Positions 35,333 through 42,661 of a stretch of DNA of 64,000 nucleotides are shown here, in pieces. Below the pieces are notes generated by a model, which worked only from the letters and a program-made list of their open reading frames with translations, was not told the DNA's origin and did no database searches. This DNA comes from Variovorax sp. PBL-E5 (GTDB taxonomy: Bacteria; Pseudomonadota; Gammaproteobacteria; Burkholderiales; Burkholderiaceae_C), in the NCBI RefSeq assembly GCF_901827185.1, contig NZ_LR594671.1, positions 4,892,001-4,956,000 on the forward strand, read 5' to 3'. Made by a program: the position numbers and the translations under genes. Numbering within the stretch: position 1 is the stretch's first letter; each line of letters begins with the position of its first letter.

Positions 35333-35554
35333 ATGACCCTACGTGAAATCAAGTCCGAAATCACCGGCTCGCTTTGGAAAGTGTTGAAGGCGCCCGGCGA
35401 CCGCGTCGCCGAGGATGACCCCCTCATGATCCTCGAATCCATGAAGATGGAAATCCCCGTGATCGCGGATGCATCCGGGATCCTCAAGGAGCTCCTGGTT
35501 GCCGAGGGCGAGTCGGTGTCCGAAGGCCAGGTCGTCGCCAGAATCGAGACCTGA
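35333..35554 (+). CDS. Stand-alone biotinyl carrier protein (BCCP domain)
   Basis: 73 residues forming one biotinyl/lipoyl domain, with Lys38 in ESMKM as the biotinylation site and the mirrored beta-hairpins (VLKAPGDRVAEDDPLMIL, LLVAEGESVSEGQVVARIE). It lacks the Pro/Ala-rich N-terminal arm of AccB. Since the biotin carboxylase at 28982 has no carrier domain, this is its likely partner even though it is on the other arm of the divergent cluster. Confidence 0.92.
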   Translation: MTLREIKSEITGSLWKVLKAPGDRVAEDDPLMILESMKMEIPVIADASGILKELLVAEGESVSEGQVVARIET

Positions 35555-35557
35555 TCC

Positions 35558-36775
35558 GTGGGGCCGCTCAACGGATACCGCGTGCTCGAGCTCGGATCTA
35601 CCGCTGCCGGGCCGTTCTGCGCCCGGCTGCTCGGAGACTTCGGTGCCGAGGTGATCAAGATCGAATCCGAGGAAGGCGATCCGATCCGCCATCTCGGCGA
35701 GACCGTCAACGGGAAATCGCTCTACGCAGCCAGCATCGCCCGCAACAAGCACATCGCATCGATCGACCTGCGCCGCCCCGAAGGACGTGCGCTGATCCTG
35801 AAGATGCTGCCGGCCTTCGACGCGGTGGTCGAGAACTTCCGGCCCGGCACCCTGGAGCGCTGGGGCCTGTCCTATGAAGAACTCAGCCGCGTCCGGCCCG
35901 GTCTGATCCTGACGCGAATCAGCGGCTATGGACAGACCGGACCGTACCGCCATCGGCCCGGCTACGGCGTCATCGGCGAAGCGGTCAGCGGCCTGCGCCA
36001 CATGATCGGAGAACCGGACCGGCCGCCTTCGCGCGCCGCGGTGCCGCTCACCGATTACATCGCCGGGCTCTACGCCGCGTTCAGCACGGTCATGGCCTTG
36101 CTGCACCGGGAACGAACCAGCGAAGGACAGTCCATCGACGTGGCACTCACCGAGGCCGCATTCAGCTTCATGGAGAGTTTCGTGCCCGCGTTCGACAAGC
36201 TCGGCAAGATCGGATCGCGCACGGGCTCCCGTCTGCCCAACAGCGCACCGAACAACCTGTACCCCACGCGCGACCACAGCCACATCCTGATCGCCGCGCT
36301 GGCCAACCCGATCTTCCGCCGGCTCGCGGCGGCGATGGCGCAACCGGATCTGGCCATCGACGCGCGCTTCGCGGACCAGGCATCGCGCAATGCCCATGAA
36401 GATGCCCTGGACGGCATCGTGAGCGCATGGACTTCGACCCGGGATCTGGCCGAGCTCGAGCGCATCCTGCAGGCGGCGGACGTTCCCGCGAGCCGCGTGT
36501 TCACGATGGCCGACGTCTTCCAGGATCCGCAATACCGTGCGCGAAACATGCTGCAGGTCGTGGACGACGAGGACATCGGCCCCGTCACGCTCGCCGGCGT
36601 GGTGCCGCTCATGTCGGGCACGCCGGGCAGCGTCCGCTGGTCCGGCCATCGGGTCGGCCAGGATACGCGCGAGGTGCTGTCAACCTTCGCCGATGTCGAC
36701 AGTGCCGAGCTCGATGCACTCGTCCGTCGAGGCATCGTCTTCTGTGGCGAAGCGGCGGCGGTGCCAACGGTCTGA
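35558..36775 (+). CDS. CaiB/BaiF family III CoA-transferase, copy 3
   Basis: 405 residues with a GTG start three bases after the biotinyl carrier stop. YRVLELGSTAAGPFCARLLGDFGAEVIKIE, ENFRPGTLERWGLSYEELSR and SGYGQTGPYRHRPGYG closely follow copy 1. Probably activates a carboxylic acid as a CoA thioester for the carboxylase or releases the product. Confidence 0.9.
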   Translation: MGPLNGYRVLELGSTAAGPFCARLLGDFGAEVIKIESEEGDPIRHLGETVNGKSLYAASIARNKHIASIDLRRPEGRALILKMLPAFDAVVENFRPGTLERWGLSYEELSRVRPGLILTRISGYGQTGPYRHRPGYGVIGEAVSGLRHMIGEPDRPPSRAAVPLTDYIAGLYAAFSTVMALLHRERTSEGQSIDVALTEAAFSFMESFVPAFDKLGKIGSRTGSRLPNSAPNNLYPTRDHSHILIAALANPIFRRLAAAMAQPDLAIDARFADQASRNAHEDALDGIVSAWTSTRDLAELERILQAADVPASRVFTMADVFQDPQYRARNMLQVVDDEDIGPVTLAGVVPLMSGTPGSVRWSGHRVGQDTREVLSTFADVDSAELDALVRRGIVFCGEAAAVPTV

Positions 36776-36851
36776 TGCGCGAGCTCGCCGCTGGACAACG
36801 GACCGGGCTTGTGTTCTTCTCGGTGCGCATTCCCGAATCGAAAGACACCGC

Positions 36852-37451
36852 GTGGACGCGCTCGACATCCTCATCATTCCCGGCAGCGCGCGCGCAGGCT
36901 CGCTCAATCGCAGGCTGGCCGCCTTTGCCGCACGCAGCGCCAGCGACGCGGGCCTGCGGGTTCGCGAACTGGACCTTCGCGCCTTGAAGCTGCCGCTCTA
37001 CGACGGCGACCTCGAGGCTTCGTCGGGCGTGCCGGAAGGCGCCCATGAACTGGCGCAGGCGATCCGCGAAAGCGATGGCCTCCTGTTCGTCACGCCGGAG
37101 TACAACGGATTCCCGACGCCGCTGGTCGTCAATGCCTTCGACTGGCTGTCACGGATCGCGGCGACGCCATCGCGACCCGCGGGCCTGGCCGTCACCGCCA
37201 ACAAGCCGGTGGGCCTTCTGTCCGCATCGCCCGGACCCGGAGGCGCGCTGCGTTCGATGAATTTCATGCGCCAGTACCTGCAGATGGCCTTCGCGATGCT
37301 GGTCGTGCCCCAGCAGTTCGCCCTGGCCCGCGCGCACGAGGCCTTCGACGAGGCCGGCGGCCTCCAGGATGCCAAGGCGGCACGGTCGGTGCAGACCGTG
37401 CTGGCTTCGCTGGCCGCGCTGGCGCAAGCGCTCAAGACGGCGGCGCGATAA
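36852..37451 (+). CDS. NAD(P)H-dependent FMN reductase (SsuE/ChrR-like)
   Basis: 199-residue flavodoxin-like reductase: ILIIPGSARAGSLNRRLA is the phosphate-binding loop and FVTPEYNGFPTPLVVNAFDWLSR the isoalloxazine loop. GTG start at 36852, weak ribosome site. Members supply reduced FMN to two-component monooxygenases or reduce quinones and metals. It converges on the BMC operon at 37511 with a 59-bp gap; any functional link to the BMC is inference. Confidence 0.88.
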   Translation: MDALDILIIPGSARAGSLNRRLAAFAARSASDAGLRVRELDLRALKLPLYDGDLEASSGVPEGAHELAQAIRESDGLLFVTPEYNGFPTPLVVNAFDWLSRIAATPSRPAGLAVTANKPVGLLSASPGPGGALRSMNFMRQYLQMAFAMLVVPQQFALARAHEAFDEAGGLQDAKAARSVQTVLASLAALAQALKTAAR

Positions 37452-37510
37452 GGGGACCGACGGCAGCGCGCGCATCCTGCCAGGCACGTGCAGCGCTACG
37501 GCCGTATCCC

Positions 37511-38161
37511 CTATCGGCTCTTCTGCGCGCGCGGTCCCCGCCCCGGAATCGCCGCGAGCTTCACCTTGATGTGTTCAGCCGCTGCGAGCACATCGTCGCG
37601 CGAGCCGGAAAGATAGAGCCGCCCGGTGGCGCCGATCATCCGCAGGTCGACAAGACGGATGCCGGGCACCGCCTTCTCGGCCTCGTTCGCCGCATAGGAC
37701 GCGAACAGCGCCGGCACCAGTTCGAGCAGAAGCATGCTCTCGCCGGGAAGCACCATCGATGCCTGCTTGTTGCGGTTGATGATGACGGCGTGCCGATCGG
37801 TGATGTCCTCCACCACGTCCATCACCAGGATCTCCGGCTTGAGCTGGTCCTCGGCACGCAAGCCCAGCGATGCCAGGATCGCCTCGCCTGCGCGGGCCAG
37901 ATCGGCCGGCTGGTCGGCGTGCACTTCCAGCACGCCGAATTGCCGCTCGACGACCAGCAGGCCGGGTTCCAGTTCGGGCGCCGCCTTCAGCGCCGTGTCG
38001 GTCACGCGCTCGATGGCGAGTCCCGGTGCAATCTCCAGGATCAGCGAGCTCATGCCTTCCAGCGGAACGTAGCCGCGTCCGCCGGTGGGCGAGCTCAGGT
38101 AGGCGGCGAACTGTCGCTCGAGGCGATCGAGCGTCAGATAGACACGTAGTTCGTTCTGCAT
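37511..38161 (-). CDS. BMC-T shell protein, CsoS1D/CcmP-like double-stacking type, copy 2
   Basis: 216 residues with two fused BMC domains. ELRVYLTLDRLERQFAAYL, LILEIAPGLAIERVTDTALKA, LLVVERQFGVLEVHA and LLLELVPALFASYAANEAEKA follow CcmP/CsoS1D block for block. Glu72-Arg73 in VVER correspond to the gating pair that lets these trimers open or close a large pore; they form stacked airlock-like dimers of trimers. Last gene of the minus-strand BMC operon. Unlike copy 1 it has a basic C-terminal tail. Confidence 0.93.
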   Translation of the reverse strand: MQNELRVYLTLDRLERQFAAYLSSPTGGRGYVPLEGMSSLILEIAPGLAIERVTDTALKAAPELEPGLLVVERQFGVLEVHADQPADLARAGEAILASLGLRAEDQLKPEILVMDVVEDITDRHAVIINRNKQASMVLPGESMLLLELVPALFASYAANEAEKAVPGIRLVDLRMIGATGRLYLSGSRDDVLAAAEHIKVKLAAIPGRGPRAQKSR

Positions 38162-38195
38162 AGTGGCTTTCGCGGCACGTCCCGAAGGACGACGC

Positions 38196-38474
38196 TCACT
38201 TCTTGGCAGCTTCGAAATACTTGAGCACGTCGACGTGCGGTCGCGGGATCACGTGGCAGGACCTGACCTCGCCCACCTGCCGCGCCGCCTCGGCGCCGGC
38301 ATCGGTGGCGGCCTTGACGGCCCCGACGTCGCCGGTCACGGTGATCGCCACCAGCCCCGCACCCACCTGCTCGCGACCGACCATGGTCACGTTCGCCGCT
38401 TTCACCATGGCATCCGCGGCAGCGTATGCCGCCACGTAGCCAACCGTCTCGATCAAACCAACTGCTTGGGACAT
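38196..38474 (-). CDS. BMC-H hexameric shell protein (PduA/EutM-like)
   Basis: 92 residues, one canonical BMC domain: [20 protein letters not shown], the edge lysine in MVKAANV, the pore loop [25 protein letters not shown], and HVIPRPH with the edge arginine. The pore position that is Ser in PduA is Ala39 here, making a small uncharged pore. Only one BMC-H gene is in the operon, so it must tile all ordinary facets. Preceded by AGGAGAG at a normal distance. Confidence 0.97.
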   Translation of the reverse strand: MSQAVGLIETVGYVAAYAAADAMVKAANVTMVGREQVGAGLVAITVTGDVGAVKAATDAGAEAARQVGEVRSCHVIPRPHVDVLKYFEAAKK

Positions 38475-38519
38475 GTCGTCTCTCCTGTCAAAAAACTACG
38501 ATCAAAAAATGCGCGGCGC

Positions 38520-38759
38520 CTAGCGCTCGCCGCTGGGATCGACGATCCCGACCACCATGGCATCGACCGGACTGCCGCAGTAGTGCGCCGCCACCGAGCC
38601 CTGGATCACCAGCGCGTCGTCGCCGATGCCCACGCCGAAGCCGTCGAGTGCAATGAGCGATCCACCGCCGTCCATCTCCAGGCGCACCAGGGCGCCCGGC
38701 GGAAGCAGTTCATGCCGCTTGGTCGCCCAGATGCGACCGGTCACCGTACCTATCTTCAT
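38520..38759 (-). CDS. BMC-P pentameric vertex protein (EutN/CcmL family)
   Basis: 79 residues forming the EutN/CcmL beta-barrel: MKIGTVTGRIWATKRHELLPPG, LIALDGFGVGIGDDALVIQGS, and PVDAMVVGIVD. Pentamers cap the vertices of the shell. The start overlaps the upstream ORF stop as ATGA, so synthesis is coupled to it. Presence of BMC-H, BMC-T and BMC-P together means a closed shell can be built from this operon alone. Confidence 0.95.
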   Translation of the reverse strand: MKIGTVTGRIWATKRHELLPPGALVRLEMDGGGSLIALDGFGVGIGDDALVIQGSVAAHYCGSPVDAMVVGIVDPSGER

Positions 38760-39220
38760 TCGCTGCGCTCCATTCGTAGGCCCGCCGTCCTGGCGTAATC
38801 GCGCGCCGCCGGCGTGATGACGGCGCTCCGTTTCAAGCGCACGACCTGGCCGCTGGCGCGATGCCGCCGCAGGACGGCTTCGGTGACCACCGCTTCGTCG
38901 AGCGTCATGGCGACGCTGCAACGCAGCGATTCCGCGGGTGGCTGTGCCGGCGCATCGTGGCGGGTCGCCGACATGGACGCGGGCGCCGCCAGCTTCAGGT
39001 CGAGCTCGATCGTGCCGCTCAGGAAGCGCTCGCGCAAAACCTCGCTCGCACACAGCAGCTTGAACCAGCGCAGCAGTTCGGCCAGGTCCTCGTCATTGCG
39101 AACCGCCAGCGGAAGCCGCACGGCCCGCGCAGGCGCCGCAGCGGGCCGGCGCGTCTGCATGAAGCCGCGCACCGCCTCGCTGACGAGGCCTTCGAGCTCG
39201 GGCGATGGCGAGGTGTTCAT
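38756..39220 (-). CDS. BMC-associated small protein with EutQ/EutT-like C-terminal module
   Basis: 154 residues. The C-terminal part (about 106-152: VVTEAVLRRHRASG...LKRSAVITPAARDYARTAGL) resembles the short ITP-x-ARD module at the N-termini of EutQ and EutT. The N-terminal ELEGLVSEAVRGFMQ is an amphipathic, encapsulation-peptide-like helix, then a Pro/Ala linker, then a helical-strand segment with LLRWFKLLCASEVLRERFL. No catalytic motif is visible. ATGA overlaps join it to both neighbours. I infer a scaffold or cargo adaptor; its function is unknown. Confidence 0.75.
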   Translation of the reverse strand: MNTSPSPELEGLVSEAVRGFMQTRRPAAAPARAVRLPLAVRNDEDLAELLRWFKLLCASEVLRERFLSGTIELDLKLAAPASMSATRHDAPAQPPAESLRCSVAMTLDEAVVTEAVLRRHRASGQVVRLKRSAVITPAARDYARTAGLRMERSE

Positions 39221-39828
39221 CTTCTGTTCTCCGGCGTCAGGGCCGCGATCGCGGCCTCGCTCGCGGCGCGCACGGCGGACTCGGTGCCGCTCACGTACAG
39301 GCGGCCGCTGGCACCCATGAAGCGACAGTCCACCAGCGTGATGGCGGCCGCCTTCTCGGCTTCGTTGGCCGCCAGCAGCGCGCCGGCGGCGGGCGTGGTT
39401 TCGAGCAGGAACAGCGACTGGCCCGGCAGCAGCATCGAGCCCGACTTGTTGCGATTGACCAGGAAGGAGTGGAGGCTGTCGACGCGATCGATCTGGCGCG
39501 ATGCAAGGATCTGCCGCGGCGGCAGCTCCGGCGACGACAGCCCCAGGGCCTGCAGGATCGCAGCGCCTGCCGCCTTCACCGACGCAGCATGGCGCGCGTG
39601 GAACTCCAGATAGCCGAACTGCCGCTCCACCATGAGCACGCCCGGCTTGACGTCGACTTCCTTGAGAACGATGTCGGTCAGCCACTCGACGTCCAGGCCG
39701 GGCGCGATCTCGACGATCATCGCCGCGTCGTTCGCCCGCGGCAGAAATCCGCGCATCATGCTGCCGAGAAAGCACATGGTCTGGGGCTGCAGGCGGTCCA
39801 GGAAATCGAAAGAGCGCAGTGTGGTCAT
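39217..39828 (-). CDS. BMC-T shell protein, CsoS1D/CcmP-like double-stacking type, copy 1
   Basis: 203 residues; RSFDFLDRLQPQTMCFLGSMMRGFLP, MIVEIAPGLDVEWLTDIVLKE, VLMVERQFGYLEFHAR and LFLLETTPAAGALLAANEAEKAA line up with CcmP. Glu68-Arg69 is the gating pair. The gene starts inside the AldDH stop (ATGA) and ends in an ATGA with the next ORF. With copy 2 this gives two different gated trimers in a shell with a single hexamer type. Confidence 0.93.
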   Translation of the reverse strand: MTTLRSFDFLDRLQPQTMCFLGSMMRGFLPRANDAAMIVEIAPGLDVEWLTDIVLKEVDVKPGVLMVERQFGYLEFHARHAASVKAAGAAILQALGLSSPELPPRQILASRQIDRVDSLHSFLVNRNKSGSMLLPGQSLFLLETTPAAGALLAANEAEKAAAITLVDCRFMGASGRLYVSGTESAVRAASEAAIAALTPENRR

Positions 39829-41297
39829 GGGAGGGTCCGGGATTCGAGGGCCAGGGCCAGGATGGCCCGGACGGTGTCGCGAATGGGGTCGTCCTGCGCA
39901 TCGCTGGTGCGTTGCGATGGCGCCGCTGCCTCGCCGCGCGCGGCGGCCGCGCCGATCGGGAAGGCGATCTTTTTCCAGTTGATCAGATGCTCGGGCCCCA
40001 CGTTCTCCGCGATGGAGCTGCGGCCCGCGAAGCCGGTGCCGATGGTGAAGGTGGGCGCCAGGCCGGTGCCGGCGCCGATCACGCCCATGGACGTGCCCTT
40101 GTTCACGATCGTGCGGTTCACGTCCAGCGCGCTGCCCCACAGTGCGATGGTCTCGAGGTCTTCCGCGAAGATGCCCGAGGTGTGTCCCGCGCCCGAGACG
40201 GCCAGCATGGCTCGCGCCTCGCGGATCGCGTGCTCCCGATCGTCCACGCGCTTGACGCCGAGGATGGGAGAGAGCTTTTCCTTGGCCATGGGCGAGGCGC
40301 GCGAGACCTCGTTCAACATCCCGACCAGCACCTTGGCCTGACTCGCGCCGGACAGACCCGCCTGCTCGGCGATCCATGCGGCCGAACGGCCGACGATCTT
40401 CGGATTCAGACGGCCCTCGGGGAAGGCGAACGCCTCCAGGCGTTGCTGCTGTTCGGCGTTGCAATAGAAGGCGCCCGCGCGCTTCATGCGCTCGGTGAAG
40501 ACGCGCTCGGCATCGCGATGCACGAACACCGCCGAGGGCGTGGAGCAGGCCGAACCGTGGTCGAAGGCCTTGGCCGCCATGGTCTCGTCCACGGCGATCG
40601 CCAGGTCGGCGCTGGCATCCACGTACACGGGGACATTGCCCGGTCCCACGCCCAGGGAAGGCGTGCCCGAGCTGTAGGCAGCCCGCACCATGGGCGTGCC
40701 GCCGGTGGCGAGGATCAGGTTCACGCCCGGGTTGCGCATCATCGCGTGCGTGGCGTCCAGCGTCGGCGCGGCCTGGATCTGGATCGCGTCCGCGGGGGCA
40801 CCGGCCTCGCGTGCCACGTCGCGCAGGTACTCCGCCGCGTCGATGGAGCAGCGCAGCGCCAGCGGATGCGGACTCAGGATGATGGCGTTGCGCGTCATCA
40901 GGCAGGACAGCACCTTGAAGTAGAGCGTGGCGATCGGACTGGTCGATGCCACGAGGCCCATCACCACGCCTGCGGGCCGGCCGATCAGCAGCATCCTGCG
41001 TTCTTCATCGACCTGCACGCCGCCGAGCACGCTGCGGCGGTGGAAGGCCATCAGGTCGCGGCTGGCCAGCAGGTTCTTGAACAGCTTGTCTTCCACGCGG
41101 CCGATGCGGGTCTCTTCCACCGCCAGCCGCGCATAGTGCTCGGCACGGTCCTCGCAGGCGCGGCAGACGCGCTCGGCGATGCGCCAGGCCTCGGCCGGCT
41201 CGAACCGCGCGAAGGCCTGGGCCGCAGGCACGGCACGTGCCACCAGCGTGCGCGCCTCCTGCAGCGCGGCCAGGTCGTCGTCGAGAGCGGGGTTCAC
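39825..41297 (-). CDS. CoA-acylating aldehyde dehydrogenase (EutE/PduP/SauS-like) of the BMC
   Basis: 490 residues. The catalytic Cys251 lies in AKAFDHGSACSTPSAVFV, the arrangement of EutE, PduP and the aldehyde half of AdhE, which turn an aldehyde, NAD+ and CoA into acyl-CoA. Other blocks: GVVMGLVASTSPIATLYFK, ILATGGTPMVRAAYSSGTPSLGVGPGN. After WKKIAFPIG come a 19-residue Ala-rich linker and a terminal helix (469-490, DDPIRDTVRAILALALESR), the layout of a C-terminal encapsulation peptide. GTG start at 41297 with GAGGGG upstream, 10 bp after the dioxygenase stop. Sulfoacetaldehyde dehydrogenase (SauS) is in the same family, so substrate is open. Confidence 0.9.
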   Translation of the reverse strand: MNPALDDDLAALQEARTLVARAVPAAQAFARFEPAEAWRIAERVCRACEDRAEHYARLAVEETRIGRVEDKLFKNLLASRDLMAFHRRSVLGGVQVDEERRMLLIGRPAGVVMGLVASTSPIATLYFKVLSCLMTRNAIILSPHPLALRCSIDAAEYLRDVAREAGAPADAIQIQAAPTLDATHAMMRNPGVNLILATGGTPMVRAAYSSGTPSLGVGPGNVPVYVDASADLAIAVDETMAAKAFDHGSACSTPSAVFVHRDAERVFTERMKRAGAFYCNAEQQQRLEAFAFPEGRLNPKIVGRSAAWIAEQAGLSGASQAKVLVGMLNEVSRASPMAKEKLSPILGVKRVDDREHAIREARAMLAVSGAGHTSGIFAEDLETIALWGSALDVNRTIVNKGTSMGVIGAGTGLAPTFTIGTGFAGRSSIAENVGPEHLINWKKIAFPIGAAAARGEAAAPSQRTSDAQDDPIRDTVRAILALALESRTLP

Positions 41298-41307
41298 GCG
41301 ATGCCCC

Positions 41308-42399
41308 TCAGACGTTCGCGCTGCGGCGAGCGATATCGTTCAGGTCGAGCGAGCTGATGGCGTCGAAGACGGCCTTCACCGCGCGGCGCTCGGTGTCCGA
41401 CAGGCGCTGCATGCGCGCCTCGTCCAACATGCCCGGACCGCGCTGCGCCTGCGCGCCGGCGCCGTTGGCCTGCATCGGCTCCTGAGGTGAAGGCAGCCTG
41501 ACATCCATCATCATCATCGGCGCTTCGCCAAAGCGCTCGATCGGTGCCGGGCGCGAGGCTTCGGGGCGCGCATCGAGCCGCACCTTGGTCGGCTCGCAGG
41601 TCACGCGGTGCATGCGCCGCGTATGGCCGGCATAGTCGAACACCGCGTAGTGCTGCGTCGCCATGTTGTCCCAGATCGCGATGGAATCCTGCTCCCAGCG
41701 AAAGCGCACGTGGAAGTCGGGCTTCATGATCCACTCGTTGAGCAGCTTGAGCAGGTTCTCGCCGTAGCGGTCGACGAGGTTGGTAAAGCGCTTGGTCCAG
41801 ATCGAATTCACGAACAGGCACAGCTTGCCCGTCACCGGATGGTTGATCACCGCGGGATGGATATAGGGCGGGTTGCCGGCATCGAGCTGCCGCGCTTCGC
41901 CGGTGTAGCCCATGCGGCGGAAGGCGTAGGAGATGTCGTGCTCCGCATCGAGCTCGAGCAGCATCTTCTTCATCGGCTCGTCCAGCGCCTCGTAGGCGGT
42001 GTTCATGCAGGCCCACAGGGTATCGCCGCCATCGGGCGGGATCTCGACGGCCCGCAGGATCGACACCGCATTGGGCTTTTCGCGGAAGGTGCAGTCCGCG
42101 TGCCAGCGATCGGTGTCGGGCGACTTCCTGCCGGTGTTGGCGATGGTCTGGATCTCGGGGTGGCCTTCCACGTGCGGAAAGAACTCGTGCCTTTCCATCT
42201 CGCCGAAGGAGCGGCCCAGCGCCAGATGCGCCTGCGGCGTCAGCGGCTGCTTGCGGAAGAAGATCACCTTGTTGTCCCAGAGCGCGCTGCGGATCTCGTC
42301 ATAGACCGCAGGGCTCTTCACCGCGTTCAGGTCCACGCCGGAGATGACAGCGCCGATGGTGGGCGTCATCCGTGTCACTTCGATATGCCGGTACTTCAT
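41308..42399 (-). CDS. TauD/TfdA-family dioxygenase heading the BMC operon, with C-terminal tail
   Basis: 363 residues, about 80 longer than E. coli TauD. The iron triad is His100, Asp102 (RWHADCTF) and His250 (ATQHYAVFDY). Arg261 and Arg265 (RRMHR) match TauD Arg266 and Arg270, and His71 matches its sulfonate-contacting His70; Tyr73 of TauD is Phe here. After residue 275 the extra tail is Pro/Ala/Met-rich, then ends in a helix (about 333-360, with VKAVFDAISSLDLNDIARR) like a BMC encapsulation peptide. First gene of the shell operon, 10 bp before the aldehyde dehydrogenase. Expected chemistry: O2- and 2-oxoglutarate-dependent hydroxylation that releases an aldehyde from an anionic substrate; substrate unknown. 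Confidence 0.92.
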   Translation of the reverse strand: MKYRHIEVTRMTPTIGAVISGVDLNAVKSPAVYDEIRSALWDNKVIFFRKQPLTPQAHLALGRSFGEMERHEFFPHVEGHPEIQTIANTGRKSPDTDRWHADCTFREKPNAVSILRAVEIPPDGGDTLWACMNTAYEALDEPMKKMLLELDAEHDISYAFRRMGYTGEARQLDAGNPPYIHPAVINHPVTGKLCLFVNSIWTKRFTNLVDRYGENLLKLLNEWIMKPDFHVRFRWEQDSIAIWDNMATQHYAVFDYAGHTRRMHRVTCEPTKVRLDARPEASRPAPIERFGEAPMMMMDVRLPSPQEPMQANGAGAQAQRGPGMLDEARMQRLSDTERRAVKAVFDAISSLDLNDIARRSANV

Positions 42400-42661
42400 T
42401 GCATTGCTTCCTGTTGCTGTGCTTCGCAGGTCGACGAAGCGCCTGGGGGTCGAGTCGATTGTGGGGAGCGCGAGGCACGCGCCGTGAGGGGTGATTGCGC
42501 CATCGCGTTGCATTCCTGCGAGCGAGGCGCGGCGTGATGCGGACACGGCACGGACACCGCATGCACAGGGGCATTTGCGCCACGGCACGCGGCCGCTGCG
42601 TACCGCGCGGCCCTTTGCTCTGCCACAGTCGATGCATCCCTCACGCCGCCAAGGCATCCCG

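Noticed and set aside
37511..42399. Carboxysome or a standard Pdu/Eut metabolosome
   Set aside because: No RuBisCO, carbonic anhydrase, B12 diol dehydratase, ethanolamine lyase, glycyl-radical enzyme, PduL or alcohol dehydrogenase gene is present in or beside the shell operon.
42494..42582. TTGCGCCA repeats before the BMC operon as an operator
   Set aside because: Only eight bases, about 80 bp apart with no symmetry or helical phasing; too weak to call as a site.
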